NCBI RefSeq assembly: GCF_018476525.1
Contig: NZ_JAHCST010000001.1
Coordinates: 374,069 to 438,068, forward strand
Direction of reading: 5' to 3'
Length of the DNA: 64,000 bases
Source of the DNA: Acrocarpospora catenulata
Lineage (GTDB): Bacteria > Actinomycetota > Actinomycetes > Streptosporangiales > Streptosporangiaceae
In this document: piece after piece, positions 31,905 through 39,942 of the stretch
Numbering within the stretch: the stretch's first letter is position 1
How the letters are laid out: every line of letters starts with the position of its first letter
Made by a program: the position numbers and the translations under genes
The notes under the pieces: model-generated
Seen by the model: only the letters and a program-made list of their open reading frames with translations
Told to the model about the DNA's origin: nothing
Databases searched by the model: none

Positions 31905-32872
31905 GGCGTCAGCTCCAGCAGGGTGCGGACGATGAGGTTGCGGGCCAGCGGCACCTTGTAGGCGTTGCGCGGCAGCGGCTCCGCCCCCTCCAGCTCGGCC
32001 TCGGCGGCGCGCAGGAACGCCTCCTCCCCGGCGGGGGCGCCGCGCAGCACGCGCTCGGCCCGCTCGGCCCGCCACGGCACGTGCGCGACGCCGCCGAGCG
32101 CGATCCGGCAACCTGCCACGGTCCCGCCCGGGGCGACGTCCAGTACGGCGGCGATGGAGACCAGGGCGAACGCGAACGAGGCGCGCTCGCGCACCTTGCG
32201 GTAGAGGGAGGCGCCGGGCGGTGGGGCGGGCAGCGTCACGGCGGTGACCAGCTCGCCGGGCTCCAGCACGGTGTCGCGCTGCGGCTCGTCGCCGGGCAGC
32301 CGGTGCAGCCCCGGCATCGGCACCACCCGGGTGCCGCCGGGCCCGGTGACGTGCACCCTGGCCTCCAGCGCGACCAGGGCCACGGCCAGGTCGGACGGGT
32401 GGGTGGCCACGCAGGCGGGGGAGTGGCCGAGCACGGCCAGGTTGGCGTGGTCGCCGGCGATGGCCGGGCAGCCGGAGCCGGGACGCCGCTTGTTGCACGG
32501 CTTGGACACGTCCTGGAAATACGGGCAGCGGGTGCGCTGCAGCAGGTTCCCCGCGACGGTGGCCATGTTGCGGACCTGCCCGGACGCCCCGGCCAGTACG
32601 GCCCTGGCCAGCATCGGGTAACGCTCGCGCACCAGCGGATGGGTGGCCAGGTCGCTGTTGCGGACCGCCGCGCCGACGCGCAGCCCGTCGCCCTCTGGTT
32701 CGATGCCGGACAGCGGCAACCGGCTCACGTCCACCAGGGCCTCGGGCTCGGCGACGCCCAGCCGCATCAGGTCCACCAGGTTGGTGCCGCCGCCCAGGTA
32801 CATCGTGCCCGGCCGGAAACGCGCCACGGCGTCGGCCGGGTCGGCGGCCCGGGCGTACCCGAACGCCTTCAC
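31901..32872 (-). CDS. FAD-binding subunit of molybdenum aldehyde oxidoreductase (PaoB type)
   Basis: 323 residues from the GTG at 32872, overlapping the iron-sulfur subunit stop by 4 bp. FAD contacts: YLGGGTNLVDLMRLG, ASGQVRNMATVAGNLLQ and GDHANLAVLG. The insert RTRCPYFQDVSKPCNKRRPGSGC matches the extra [4Fe-4S]-binding loop of PaoB-like subunits, which separates this enzyme from classic xanthine dehydrogenase. Transfers electrons from the iron-sulfur subunit to its acceptor. Confidence 0.92.
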   Translation of the reverse strand: MKAFGYARAADPADAVARFRPGTMYLGGGTNLVDLMRLGVAEPEALVDVSRLPLSGIEPEGDGLRVGAAVRNSDLATHPLVRERYPMLARAVLAGASGQVRNMATVAGNLLQRTRCPYFQDVSKPCNKRRPGSGCPAIAGDHANLAVLGHSPACVATHPSDLAVALVALEARVHVTGPGGTRVVPMPGLHRLPGDEPQRDTVLEPGELVTAVTLPAPPPGASLYRKVRERASFAFALVSIAAVLDVAPGGTVAGCRIALGGVAHVPWRAERAERVLRGAPAGEEAFLRAAEAELEGAEPLPRNAYKVPLARNLIVRTLLELTP

Positions 32873-33357
32873 CGGGCCACCGCCGCGATCGCGGTCACGA
32901 TGTTCGGATAGGCGCCGCACCGGCACAGGTTGCCGCTCATGCGCTCGCGGATCTCCGCCGCCGTCAGCTCCGGCTCGCCGGTGAGCTCCTCGGTGACCGC
33001 GCTCGGGCCGCGTTCGGCCAGCATGCCGACGGCCGAGCAGAGCTGGCCGGGGGTGCAGTACCCGCACTGGAGGGCGTCGTGCTCCAGGAAGGCCGCCTGG
33101 AGCGGGTGCAGTTGCCCGTCCCCGGCCAGGCCCTCCACGGTGGTGATCTCCGACCCCTCCTGCGCGACCGCCAAGGCCAGGCAGGACAGCGCCCGCCGCC
33201 CGTCGATCAGCACCGTGCAGGCGCCGCACTGGCCGTGGTCGCAGCCCTTCTTCGAGCCGGTCAGCTCCAGCCGCTCGCGCAGCAGGTCGAGCAGCGAAAT
33301 GCGCGGGTCCACGACCACCGTGTGCGGTACGCCGTTCACCTCCAGGGTGATCTCCAT
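32869..33357 (-). CDS. [2Fe-2S] subunit of molybdenum aldehyde oxidoreductase
   Basis: 162 residues. Plant-type ferredoxin cluster ligands Cys39, Cys44, Cys47 and Cys59 (GCDHGQCGACTVL, LSC) and the helical cluster ligands Cys99, Cys102, Cys146, Cys148 (QCGYCTPGQ, CRCG). No Tat signal in the ATG-started form, unlike periplasmic PaoA, so the enzyme appears cytoplasmic. In-frame sequence extends another 60 codons upstream but does not encode a twin-arginine signal. The start has a poor ribosome site. First gene of the operon. Confidence 0.92.
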   Translation of the reverse strand: MEITLEVNGVPHTVVVDPRISLLDLLRERLELTGSKKGCDHGQCGACTVLIDGRRALSCLALAVAQEGSEITTVEGLAGDGQLHPLQAAFLEHDALQCGYCTPGQLCSAVGMLAERGPSAVTEELTGEPELTAAEIRERMSGNLCRCGAYPNIVTAIAAVAR

Positions 33358-33458
33358 GAGGGCACGCGTACCCGGGCTCTGCACCCCCAATCCCGCGCAC
33401 CGGCCCCTGTGCCAACCCTTTCCTCCTCGCCTACCTGCGCATTTATCAGGGCACTTTG

Positions 33459-33484
33459 GGGCAATCATCGACCGGTGATTGCCC
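33459..33484. promoter_or_regulatory. inverted repeat in the 33.4-33.8 kb intergenic region
   Basis: GGGCAATCA (33459-33467) and TGATTGCCC (33476-33484) form a perfect 9-bp inverted repeat with an eight-base spacer. It lies about 100 bp upstream of the molybdenum operon and 50 bp upstream of the DUF4331 remnant, so it may be an operator for either. The 404-bp spacer 33358-33761 otherwise holds the remnant and the kinase promoter. Confidence 0.45.
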
Positions 33485-33535
33485 TCACCCGCCGATCCTG
33501 AAGAGGTCAGGACAACCCCGAGCGGAGTGGACGAC

Positions 33536-33601
33536 ATGTCGCACCATCTCGACTCACTTCTCGCCCGTCAGGACCCTCGTTGTCCGGACGCGGGGATTTG
33601 A
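33536..33601 (+). pseudogene. truncated N-terminus of a DUF4331 protein
   Basis: A 21-codon open frame starting at an ATG with GGAGTGG upstream reads MSHHLDSLLARQDPR and then six unrelated residues to a stop. MSHHLDSPxARQDPR is, as I recall it, the conserved start of DUF4331 proteins, whose next residues (LDITDLYVF) are missing. No further part of the family is visible before the kinase gene. Most likely the residue of a deletion; the ribosome site and upstream dyad have been kept. Confidence 0.6.
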
Positions 33602-33704
33602 CCACCTCGAAGCCCTTGGAGGCCTTTCCTTATGTCGCCGCCGCGCCCTGACCCGGCCGCCTGAAAAGCCGGTGCGGTATTCGCGGGCTGTTGCGAATGG
33701 CGCG

Positions 33705-33734
33705 TTGTAGGAAATCTTCACCCTCTTGTAGGTT
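33705..33734 (+). promoter_or_regulatory. possible promoter or direct-repeat operator before sugar kinase
   Basis: TTGTAGG occurs twice, at 33705-33711 and 33726-33732, 21 bp (two helical turns) apart. TTGTAG with TAGGTT 18 bp downstream also reads as a weak vegetative promoter for the kinase-nagZ-murR unit, whose GTG start at 33762 has a GGGGGG ribosome site. Confidence 0.35.
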
Positions 33735-33761
33735 TCTGGAAGGTATCTGCATGGGGGGACC

Positions 33762-34682
33762 GTGACTAGTTTGATCATTGGAGTGGACGGCGGGGGCACC
33801 AGTACCCGGTGTATGGTCGTCGACGAGACCGGAGAGGTGGCGGGGCGCGGGCGTGCGGGGGGCACGAACGTGGTCTCCGTGGCCGATCCTGCCGCCAATG
33901 TGGTGGCCGCGTTGCGGGCCGCGATGGCTGGGCTTGATCCGTCCCGTGTGGTCGGAGGTGTACTCGGTCTGGCGGGTTCCGGGGCTGATCGGGCCCGGCG
34001 GATGGCGGGGGAGTCCTGGCGGTCGGCCGGGCTGCCGGGCGTGCCCGAGGTGGTGGCGGATGTGCTGGTCGCCTTCGCCAGCGCGACCGCGGAGCCGGAT
34101 GGGGCGGTCCTGCTGTCCGGCACGGGCGCGGTGGCGGCCCGGATCGCGGGCTGGCAGGTGGTGCGGGTCGCCGATGGTCGTGGTTGGTTGCTCGGTGACG
34201 AGGGTTCGGGTGTGTGGATCGGCAGGAGGGCTGTCAAGGCGGCGTTGAAGGCGCTGGACGGCCGTGGCGGGCCGACCGTGCTGGGCGAGCGGCTCGCCGA
34301 GCTCGGGACCTCGGCCGATGCGCTGGTCTCCACCGTGTATGCCCGGGTGGCCGAGTCCGGTCCCGCCTGGCTGGCCGGGTTCGCTCCGCTGGTGGACGAG
34401 GCCGCCCGCGAGGGTGACGCGGTGGCCTGCGCCATTCTCGACGAGGCCGCGCGCCGCCTGATCGCCACCGCTGGGGCGCTGGGCCCGTCCGAGGGGCCGC
34501 TGGTGCTGGCGGGTTCCCTGCTCACCCAGCCCACCGAGCTGGCCCGGCGGGTGCGCGCCGAACTGGGCGCCGCCTGCCCCCTGTCGGCCGGGGACGGCGC
34601 CGCGGGGGCTGCCGCGCTCGCCTTGCGAACCGTGTATCCCTCGGCTGAGCTGCATCGACGGGTGATCGGGGCAGCCGGGTGA
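33762..34682 (+). CDS. BadF/BadG-type amino-sugar kinase (MurK/NagK-like)
   Basis: 306 residues, ASKHA fold: phosphate-1 loop IIGVDGGGTSTRCMVVDETG, VLLSGTGAVAARI (phosphate-2), and GDEGSGVWIGRRAV typical of N-acetylglucosamine kinases of the BadF/BadG/BcrA/BcrD family. Members phosphorylate GlcNAc and in some bacteria (MurK of Clostridium) also MurNAc at O6. Here the gene overlaps nagZ by 4 bp and sits in a cluster with murQ, so MurNAc (with GlcNAc) is the likely substrate, giving MurNAc-6-phosphate for MurQ. Cytoplasmic. Confidence 0.9.
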   Translation: MTSLIIGVDGGGTSTRCMVVDETGEVAGRGRAGGTNVVSVADPAANVVAALRAAMAGLDPSRVVGGVLGLAGSGADRARRMAGESWRSAGLPGVPEVVADVLVAFASATAEPDGAVLLSGTGAVAARIAGWQVVRVADGRGWLLGDEGSGVWIGRRAVKAALKALDGRGGPTVLGERLAELGTSADALVSTVYARVAESGPAWLAGFAPLVDEAAREGDAVACAILDEAARRLIATAGALGPSEGPLVLAGSLLTQPTELARRVRAELGAACPLSAGDGAAGAAALALRTVYPSAELHRRVIGAAG

Positions 34683-36136
34683 GCCTTGAGCGCATGGCGA
34701 TGAGCGTGCTCCAGCCGGGCTTCGACGGGACCGAGCCACCGGACTGGCTGCGGCGGGCGCTCGGGGACGGGCTGGGCGGGGTCGTGCTGTTCGCCCGCAA
34801 TCTTCTCGACCAGGAGCAGACGGCGCAGGTGGTGGCCGCGCTGCGCGGCGAGAGCCCGGACGTGGTCGTGGCGGTGGACGAGGAGGGCGGCGCGGTCACC
34901 CGCCTGGAGGCCAGGACCGGGAGCTCGTGGCCGGGCAACCGGGCGCTGGGCGTCGTCGACGATCCGGTCACGACCGGGCGGGTGGCCCGCCAGATCGCCC
35001 GCCTGCTCGCCGTCGCCGGGATCACGCTGAACTACGCGCCCGTGGCGGACGTCAACTCCAATCCGGCCAATCCCGTCATCGGCGTACGGTCCTTCGGGCC
35101 GGATCCCGAGCTGGTGGCGCGGCACACCGTGGCGTGGATCGAGGGGCTCCAGGGGGCGGGGGTGGCGGCCTGCGCCAAGCACTTCCCCGGGCACGGCGAC
35201 ACGGTGACCGACTCGCATCTGGCGCTGCCGACCGTGCACGCCTCGCGGGAGGTCGTCGAGCACCGGGATCTGCCGCCGTTCCGGGCGGCCATCGCGGCGG
35301 GCGTACAGGCGGTCATGTGCGGGCATCTGCTGGTGCCCGCGCTGGACGACCAGCCGGCCACGCTGAGCCGTGCCGTGATGACCGGGCTGCTCAGAGAGGA
35401 ACTCGGTTTCGGGGGCCTGGTGGTGACCGACGCCATCGAGATGCGCGCCGTGGCCGCCTTCCACGAGCCCGGCGAGATCGCGGTCCGCGCGCTGGTCGCG
35501 GGCGCGGACGCCGTCTGCGCGGGCATCTCCTCGCCGGACGGATCCAGCGTGTACGCCCTGCGGGACGCCATCGTGGCGGCCGTACGCGGGGGACGCCTGC
35601 CGGAGGAGCGGCTGGCGGAGGCGGCGGCCCGCGTACGCGCCCTGGTGGCCTGGCACGCGGAACGGGCCAGGCAGCGGGCCGAGGTCGCCAGGGACCCCGA
35701 CGAGGACCTGGGCCTGCGGGCCGCCGAGGCCGCGCTGCGCGTGGTGGTCGGCGAGCACGCGCGTCCGGTGCTGGCGAGGGCTCCGCTGGTGGTGGAGATG
35801 GCGGCGCGGTCCAGCCAGGCGGTCGACGGCATCGGCCCGCCGGGGGTGGCGCGGGCGCTGGCCGAGCTGCTGCCGGGCACGGTCGAGGTGTCGGTGGACG
35901 CCGGGGGAGCGCTCCCCGACCTCAGCGACCGGGACCGGCCTGTGGTGCTGGCGGTACGGGACGCCGCCCGGCACGCCTGGATAAAAGAGCTGCTGGGAGA
36001 GGCGCTGCGGCAGCGGCCGGACGCGGTGGTGGTGGAGACGGGCCTGCCGGGGCCGCCCGCCGGGGCGGTGCATGTCGCCACCCATGGGAGTTCCCGCGCC
36101 TCGGCCCGTGCCGCGGCGCGCTGGCTCACCAACTGA
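34679..36136 (+). CDS. nagZ: GH3 beta-N-acetylhexosaminidase NagZ, cytoplasmic
   Basis: 485 residues, GTG start overlapping the kinase stop. NagZ hallmarks: AKHFPGHGDTVTDSHLALP (His168, Asp174 and the catalytic His of DSH) and nucleophile Asp251 in LVVTDAIEM. An alpha/beta C-terminal domain follows (about 330-485), as in Bacillus-type NagZ, but there is no signal peptide, so it acts in the cytoplasm. Splits GlcNAc from GlcNAc-MurNAc(-peptide). Fits the cluster as the first step after import. Confidence 0.93.
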   Translation: MSLERMAMSVLQPGFDGTEPPDWLRRALGDGLGGVVLFARNLLDQEQTAQVVAALRGESPDVVVAVDEEGGAVTRLEARTGSSWPGNRALGVVDDPVTTGRVARQIARLLAVAGITLNYAPVADVNSNPANPVIGVRSFGPDPELVARHTVAWIEGLQGAGVAACAKHFPGHGDTVTDSHLALPTVHASREVVEHRDLPPFRAAIAAGVQAVMCGHLLVPALDDQPATLSRAVMTGLLREELGFGGLVVTDAIEMRAVAAFHEPGEIAVRALVAGADAVCAGISSPDGSSVYALRDAIVAAVRGGRLPEERLAEAAARVRALVAWHAERARQRAEVARDPDEDLGLRAAEAALRVVVGEHARPVLARAPLVVEMAARSSQAVDGIGPPGVARALAELLPGTVEVSVDAGGALPDLSDRDRPVVLAVRDAARHAWIKELLGEALRQRPDAVVVETGLPGPPAGAVHVATHGSSRASARAAARWLTN

Positions 36137-36169
36137 GAAACCCCCTGATAAGAGAGAAGTTGAACCCCC

Positions 36170-37048
36170 GTGAGCGGACCTACGGCCGCGAATCTGGTGG
36201 CGAGCGTGCGCGCGGTGCTGCCTTCGCTGACCCCCTCGGCGCGGGCGATCGCCCGCCTGATCCTGGATGATCCCGCGATGGTGGCCAGGAGCACGATCAC
36301 CGAGCTGAGCGTGGTCTCCGGCACCAGTCAGGCCACCATCGTGCGTACCGCGCGTGCCCTCGGCTTTTCCGGATACTCCGAGCTGCGGCTGGCGCTGGCG
36401 GCGGCTTCGGCGCGCGGCGAGCCGGACCGGCTGGTGCCCGGGGACCTGGCCCCCGGTGACCCGCTGGCCGACGTGATCGCCAAGGTGACGCGGGCGGAGT
36501 CCGACGCCTTGGCGGACACGGCGGCGCAGCTGGCGCCGGAGATGCTCGGCGCGGTCGTGCAGGCCCTGACGGACGCCCGGCGGGTGAACGTGCTGGGGGT
36601 GGGCGCGTCCGGCCTGGTGGCGGCGGACATGGCGCAGAAGCTGATGCGGATCGGCCTCGCCGGTCACGCGTTCACCGACGTGCATCTGGCCCTGACGGCG
36701 GCGGCGCTGGCCCAGCCGGGGGACGTCTGGGTGGCGGTGAGCTGCACGGGCGAGACGGCGGATGTGGTGGAGCCGGTCAGGACCGCAGGGGAGGCGGGCG
36801 CCACGACGGTGGCCATCACCAACAACCCCCGTTCCTCGCTGGCCGGTCTGGCCGACCACGTGCTGGTCTCGGCGGGCCGGGAGACCGCTTTCCGGCCGGG
36901 CGCGCTGGCGAGCCGGATCAGTCAGCTGTTGATCGTGGACTGCATTTTCGTGGGGGTCGCGCAGGGCACATTCGCGATCTCCGACGCCGCGCTGAAGGCG
37001 ACGAAGGGTGCGCTCGACAGGTACGGTGGAAGGCGTATCCGCAGCTAA
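36170..37048 (+). CDS. MurR/RpiR-family regulator
   Basis: 292 residues. N-terminal RpiR HTH (LTPSARAIARLILDDPAMVARSTITEL, SGTSQATIVRTARALGFSGYSELRLAL) and C-terminal SIS domain (about 120-260; VNVLGVGASGLVAADMAQKLMRIG, SCTGETADVVEPV) that binds phosphosugars. By position it should sense MurNAc-6-phosphate or GlcNAc-6-phosphate and control the cluster, like MurR. GTG start 33 bp after nagZ. A promoter for the downstream importer lies in the following 108-bp gap. Confidence 0.92.
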   Translation: MSGPTAANLVASVRAVLPSLTPSARAIARLILDDPAMVARSTITELSVVSGTSQATIVRTARALGFSGYSELRLALAAASARGEPDRLVPGDLAPGDPLADVIAKVTRAESDALADTAAQLAPEMLGAVVQALTDARRVNVLGVGASGLVAADMAQKLMRIGLAGHAFTDVHLALTAAALAQPGDVWVAVSCTGETADVVEPVRTAGEAGATTVAITNNPRSSLAGLADHVLVSAGRETAFRPGALASRISQLLIVDCIFVGVAQGTFAISDAALKATKGALDRYGGRRIRS

Positions 37049-37099
37049 AGGGGCATTGGTAAAAATAACCTTCGCGGATGCCATGGCGAGGGAAACAAA

Positions 37100-37128
37100 T
37101 TGACACTGCCTGTCGCCCCACGTAAGGT
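37100..37128 (+). promoter_or_regulatory. vegetative-type promoter of the importer operon
   Basis: TTGACA (37100-37105), 17-bp spacer, TAAGGT (37123-37128): the best sigma-70-like promoter in the window, placing the transcript start near 37135 and 22 bases before the binding-protein ATG, which has AGGAG seven bases upstream. GGTAAAAATAACC at about 37057-37069 upstream is a candidate regulator site. Confidence 0.75.
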
Positions 37129-37156
37129 CCTGGCAATCGGCAACCAGGAGTAGTTC

Positions 37157-38941
37157 ATGAGACGACTCGCGGTGATCACGGCCCTGGCGGTGATCGCGAC
37201 CGCCACCGCGTGCCGCGGGGTGGGGGACTCCGGCGATCTTGGGGTTTACACCACGGTCGACGGCGCCAAGCAGATCGACGCCACCGCGCCGATCAATCCC
37301 TTCAATCCGCAGGGCAACACGTTCCTGGGCTATGACGCGATGTCGCTGGCCTGGCCCAAGAACGATCCGGTCGATCCCAACAGGTTCTATCCGGGCTTGG
37401 CGGCGAGCTGGACGGTGACCCCCGATCAGGGTGAGGTCGTCGTCCACCTCCAGCCGAAGGCCCGGTGGTCCGACGGCAAACCGGTCACCAGCGAGGACGT
37501 GCGCACCTCGATCGGCCTGGCCTACACCCAGGGCGGCACGGCGTACGCGGTGGATCCCAAGGCGGCGGGCGCGGCGGCGGATGTGAAGGTGGTGGACGCC
37601 AAGACCATCAAGGTCACCCAGGGCGCCAACAAGAGCAACACCTTCCTGCGCAACGTGCTGTCCACCGTGATCGTGCCCGCGCACGTCTTCGGCGGCCTGC
37701 TGCCCGCGAACTTCTGGAACACGCTCGCGGCGGCCAGGGGCACCGGGACGGCGGCCGAGCAGGCCAAGGCGCAGATCACCGGGCTGGCGCAGAAGGTCAT
37801 CTCCTTCGCCCCCCGTGAGGACGTCTCGGCCGGTCCTTTCGTGCTGAAGCGGGTGAACCCGGGTGAGGCGCTGCTGGTCAGGAACAAGTACTTCTACGCC
37901 CCCGAGAACATCGCCCCCGACCGGGTCAAGGTGCTCAACTACACCGGCAACCAGCAGATCTGGAACTACCTGATCTCCGGCACGCTGGACAGCGCGCCCT
38001 TCACGGCCGTGCCGTCCGCGGTGCTCAAGCGCATCCGGCAGACCCAGGGCAACGAGGTGCTCAAGGGCTTCTCGCCGGTCGCGGTCTCGCTGGCCTTCAA
38101 CCAGAGCCAGAAGCCGTACGACAACGTGCACGTGCGCCGGGCGCTGGCGTACCTGATCGATCGCGCCCAGGTCACCCGGGTGGCCTCGCCGGAGGCGGGC
38201 ATCCCCGCGCAGACCACCACCGGCATCCACGAGACCTCGGCCAAGTCCTGGCTGGGCGACGGGATCACCGACCTGGACGCCTACCGGGTGGACCCGGCCA
38301 AGGCCGTCCAGGAGTTGGAGGCCGCCGGGATGACCAGGCAGGGCGGGCGCTGGGCGATGCCGGACGGCGCGCCGTGGAAGGTGGAGATCCACGTCCCGGC
38401 CTCGTTCTCCGACTGGGTCGCCGCCGCCAAGTCCATCACCAGCCAGCTGAACGACCACGGCATCGACGCGACCGTGATCACGGCCGCGGACTACCCGCTC
38501 TACCTGGACGAGCTGGCGGCGGGCAAGTACGGCATCGGCTTCTGGCTGATGGCGCTCGGCCCCTCGCCGTACAACATCTACCAGCGCGTCTTCGGCCCGG
38601 CCAACGGCTGGCAGATGCTGGCGGGGCAGCTCACACACGCGGCGCCCGGCACCCAGGGCAACTGGATGGGCAGCCCCGAGACCGTCGACGGGGTGAACCC
38701 GGGCGTGCTCACCGGCGAGCTGAACGTGGCGGGCCCGGACCGGCAGCGGGAGATCGTCGGCACCCTGGCGAAGGTCACCAACCGGGACCTGCCCATCATC
38801 CAGCTCTACGACTACGTCAACACCCAGTTCGTCAACAGCAACCGCTACACGGGCTGGCCGGCCACCGACAGCGACGTGCTGCGGCTCTCGGCGGGCGTGT
38901 GGATGCAGCTCGGAATGATCAAGAAGAAGGTGGACCGATGA
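37157..38941 (+). CDS. oligopeptide-type ABC substrate-binding lipoprotein
   Basis: 594 residues. Signal peptide with lipobox TATAC (Cys19). Solute-binding family 5 (DppA/OppA) fold: NPNRFYPGLAASW-like lobe, VVVHLQPKARWSDGKPVTSEDVRTSI, VHVRRALAYLIDRAQV, DPAKAVQELEAAGM. Family 5 proteins capture peptides, but also cell-wall peptides (MppA) and some oligosaccharides. Given the neighbours nagZ, murR and murQ, muropeptides or GlcNAc-MurNAc are the likely ligand. First gene of the operon; overlaps the first permease by 4 bp. Confidence 0.9.
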   Translation: MRRLAVITALAVIATATACRGVGDSGDLGVYTTVDGAKQIDATAPINPFNPQGNTFLGYDAMSLAWPKNDPVDPNRFYPGLAASWTVTPDQGEVVVHLQPKARWSDGKPVTSEDVRTSIGLAYTQGGTAYAVDPKAAGAAADVKVVDAKTIKVTQGANKSNTFLRNVLSTVIVPAHVFGGLLPANFWNTLAAARGTGTAAEQAKAQITGLAQKVISFAPREDVSAGPFVLKRVNPGEALLVRNKYFYAPENIAPDRVKVLNYTGNQQIWNYLISGTLDSAPFTAVPSAVLKRIRQTQGNEVLKGFSPVAVSLAFNQSQKPYDNVHVRRALAYLIDRAQVTRVASPEAGIPAQTTTGIHETSAKSWLGDGITDLDAYRVDPAKAVQELEAAGMTRQGGRWAMPDGAPWKVEIHVPASFSDWVAAAKSITSQLNDHGIDATVITAADYPLYLDELAAGKYGIGFWLMALGPSPYNIYQRVFGPANGWQMLAGQLTHAAPGTQGNWMGSPETVDGVNPGVLTGELNVAGPDRQREIVGTLAKVTNRDLPIIQLYDYVNTQFVNSNRYTGWPATDSDVLRLSAGVWMQLGMIKKKVDR

Positions 38942-39942
38942 AGACCGTCGTACGGCGGCTGGCGGGCCACCTGGCCCGTGGAGCCGCGATGATCTGGGTG
39001 GTCACCACGATCAGCTTCGTGATCATCCGCACCATCCCGGGCGACCCCGTCCGAGCGCAGTACGAGAAGCTCATCGAGCAGGGCATGGCGCCCGACCAGG
39101 CCGAGCGGGCCACCGCCGCGCTCTACGGCTTCCTGCCCAAGGGCAGTCTCTGGGACCAGTACGTCGGCTACCTGAACGGCCTGATCCACCTGGACCTGGG
39201 CCAGTCGCTCAGCACCCCGGGCACCCCCGTCGCCACCCTCATCGGGTCGGCGGCCAAGTGGACGATCCTGCCCGTGCTCGGCGGCACGCTGCTGAGCTTC
39301 CTGCTGGGCGTCACCCTGGGCGTCTACGCGGCGATCAAGCGCTCCGGCCGGCTCGGCGACGCGCTGGCGATCTCCGGCTCCCTGCTGCACGGCGTGCCGC
39401 AGTACGTCATCGGCCTGCTGGTCATGGCGGTCTTCACCACGCTGTGGCCGATCCTGCCCGCGGGCGGCCCGGTGGACATCATGTACGACCCGGGCTTCAA
39501 CGCCCCGTACATCGTCTCGCTGGTCGAGCACGCCACGCTGCCGGTGCTGACGTACGCGCTGGCCGGTTACGGCGGCTGGATCCTGGCGATGAAGTCGAGC
39601 GTGGCCACCGTGCTCGGCGACGACTTCATCCTGGCCGCGGAACTGCGGGGGCTGCGGCGCGGCATCCTGTTCCGCTATCTGGCGCGCAACGCGATCCTGC
39701 CGCTGTTCACCATCCTGGCGCTGTCGCTCGGCATGCTCTTCGGCGGCGCCATCTTCATCGAGACGATCTTCAACTATCCGGGTCTCGGCCTGCTGCTGGT
39801 CAACAGCATCGGCGCCCGTGACTACGCGCTGATGGGCGGCACCTTCCTGGTGATCACCGTGGCGGTGGTGGTCGCCAACATCGCGGCCGACCTGCTGTAC
39901 GCCGTGATCGACCCCCGGGTGCGCACCGGAGGTGCGGCATGA
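38938..39942 (+). CDS. ABC permease, DppB/OppB type
   Basis: 334 residues; ATG overlaps the binding-protein stop (ATGA). Six helices; N-terminal IWVVTTISFVIIRTIPGDPV is the OppB signature, and the EAA loop reads AAELRGLRRGILFRYLARNAILPL. Forms the channel with the next permease. Membrane component of the putative muropeptide importer. Confidence 0.93.
   Translation: MKTVVRRLAGHLARGAAMIWVVTTISFVIIRTIPGDPVRAQYEKLIEQGMAPDQAERATAALYGFLPKGSLWDQYVGYLNGLIHLDLGQSLSTPGTPVATLIGSAAKWTILPVLGGTLLSFLLGVTLGVYAAIKRSGRLGDALAISGSLLHGVPQYVIGLLVMAVFTTLWPILPAGGPVDIMYDPGFNAPYIVSLVEHATLPVLTYALAGYGGWILAMKSSVATVLGDDFILAAELRGLRRGILFRYLARNAILPLFTILALSLGMLFGGAIFIETIFNYPGLGLLLVNSIGARDYALMGGTFLVITVAVVVANIAADLLYAVIDPRVRTGGAA

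Noticed and set aside
33554-38638. Open frame of almost 1,700 codons on the minus strand
   Set aside because: It runs antisense to kinase, nagZ, murR and the binding-protein gene, all with clear family motifs. Its translation is Arg/Gly/His-rich with no domain, as expected when GC-rich codon positions remove stops from the complementary frame.
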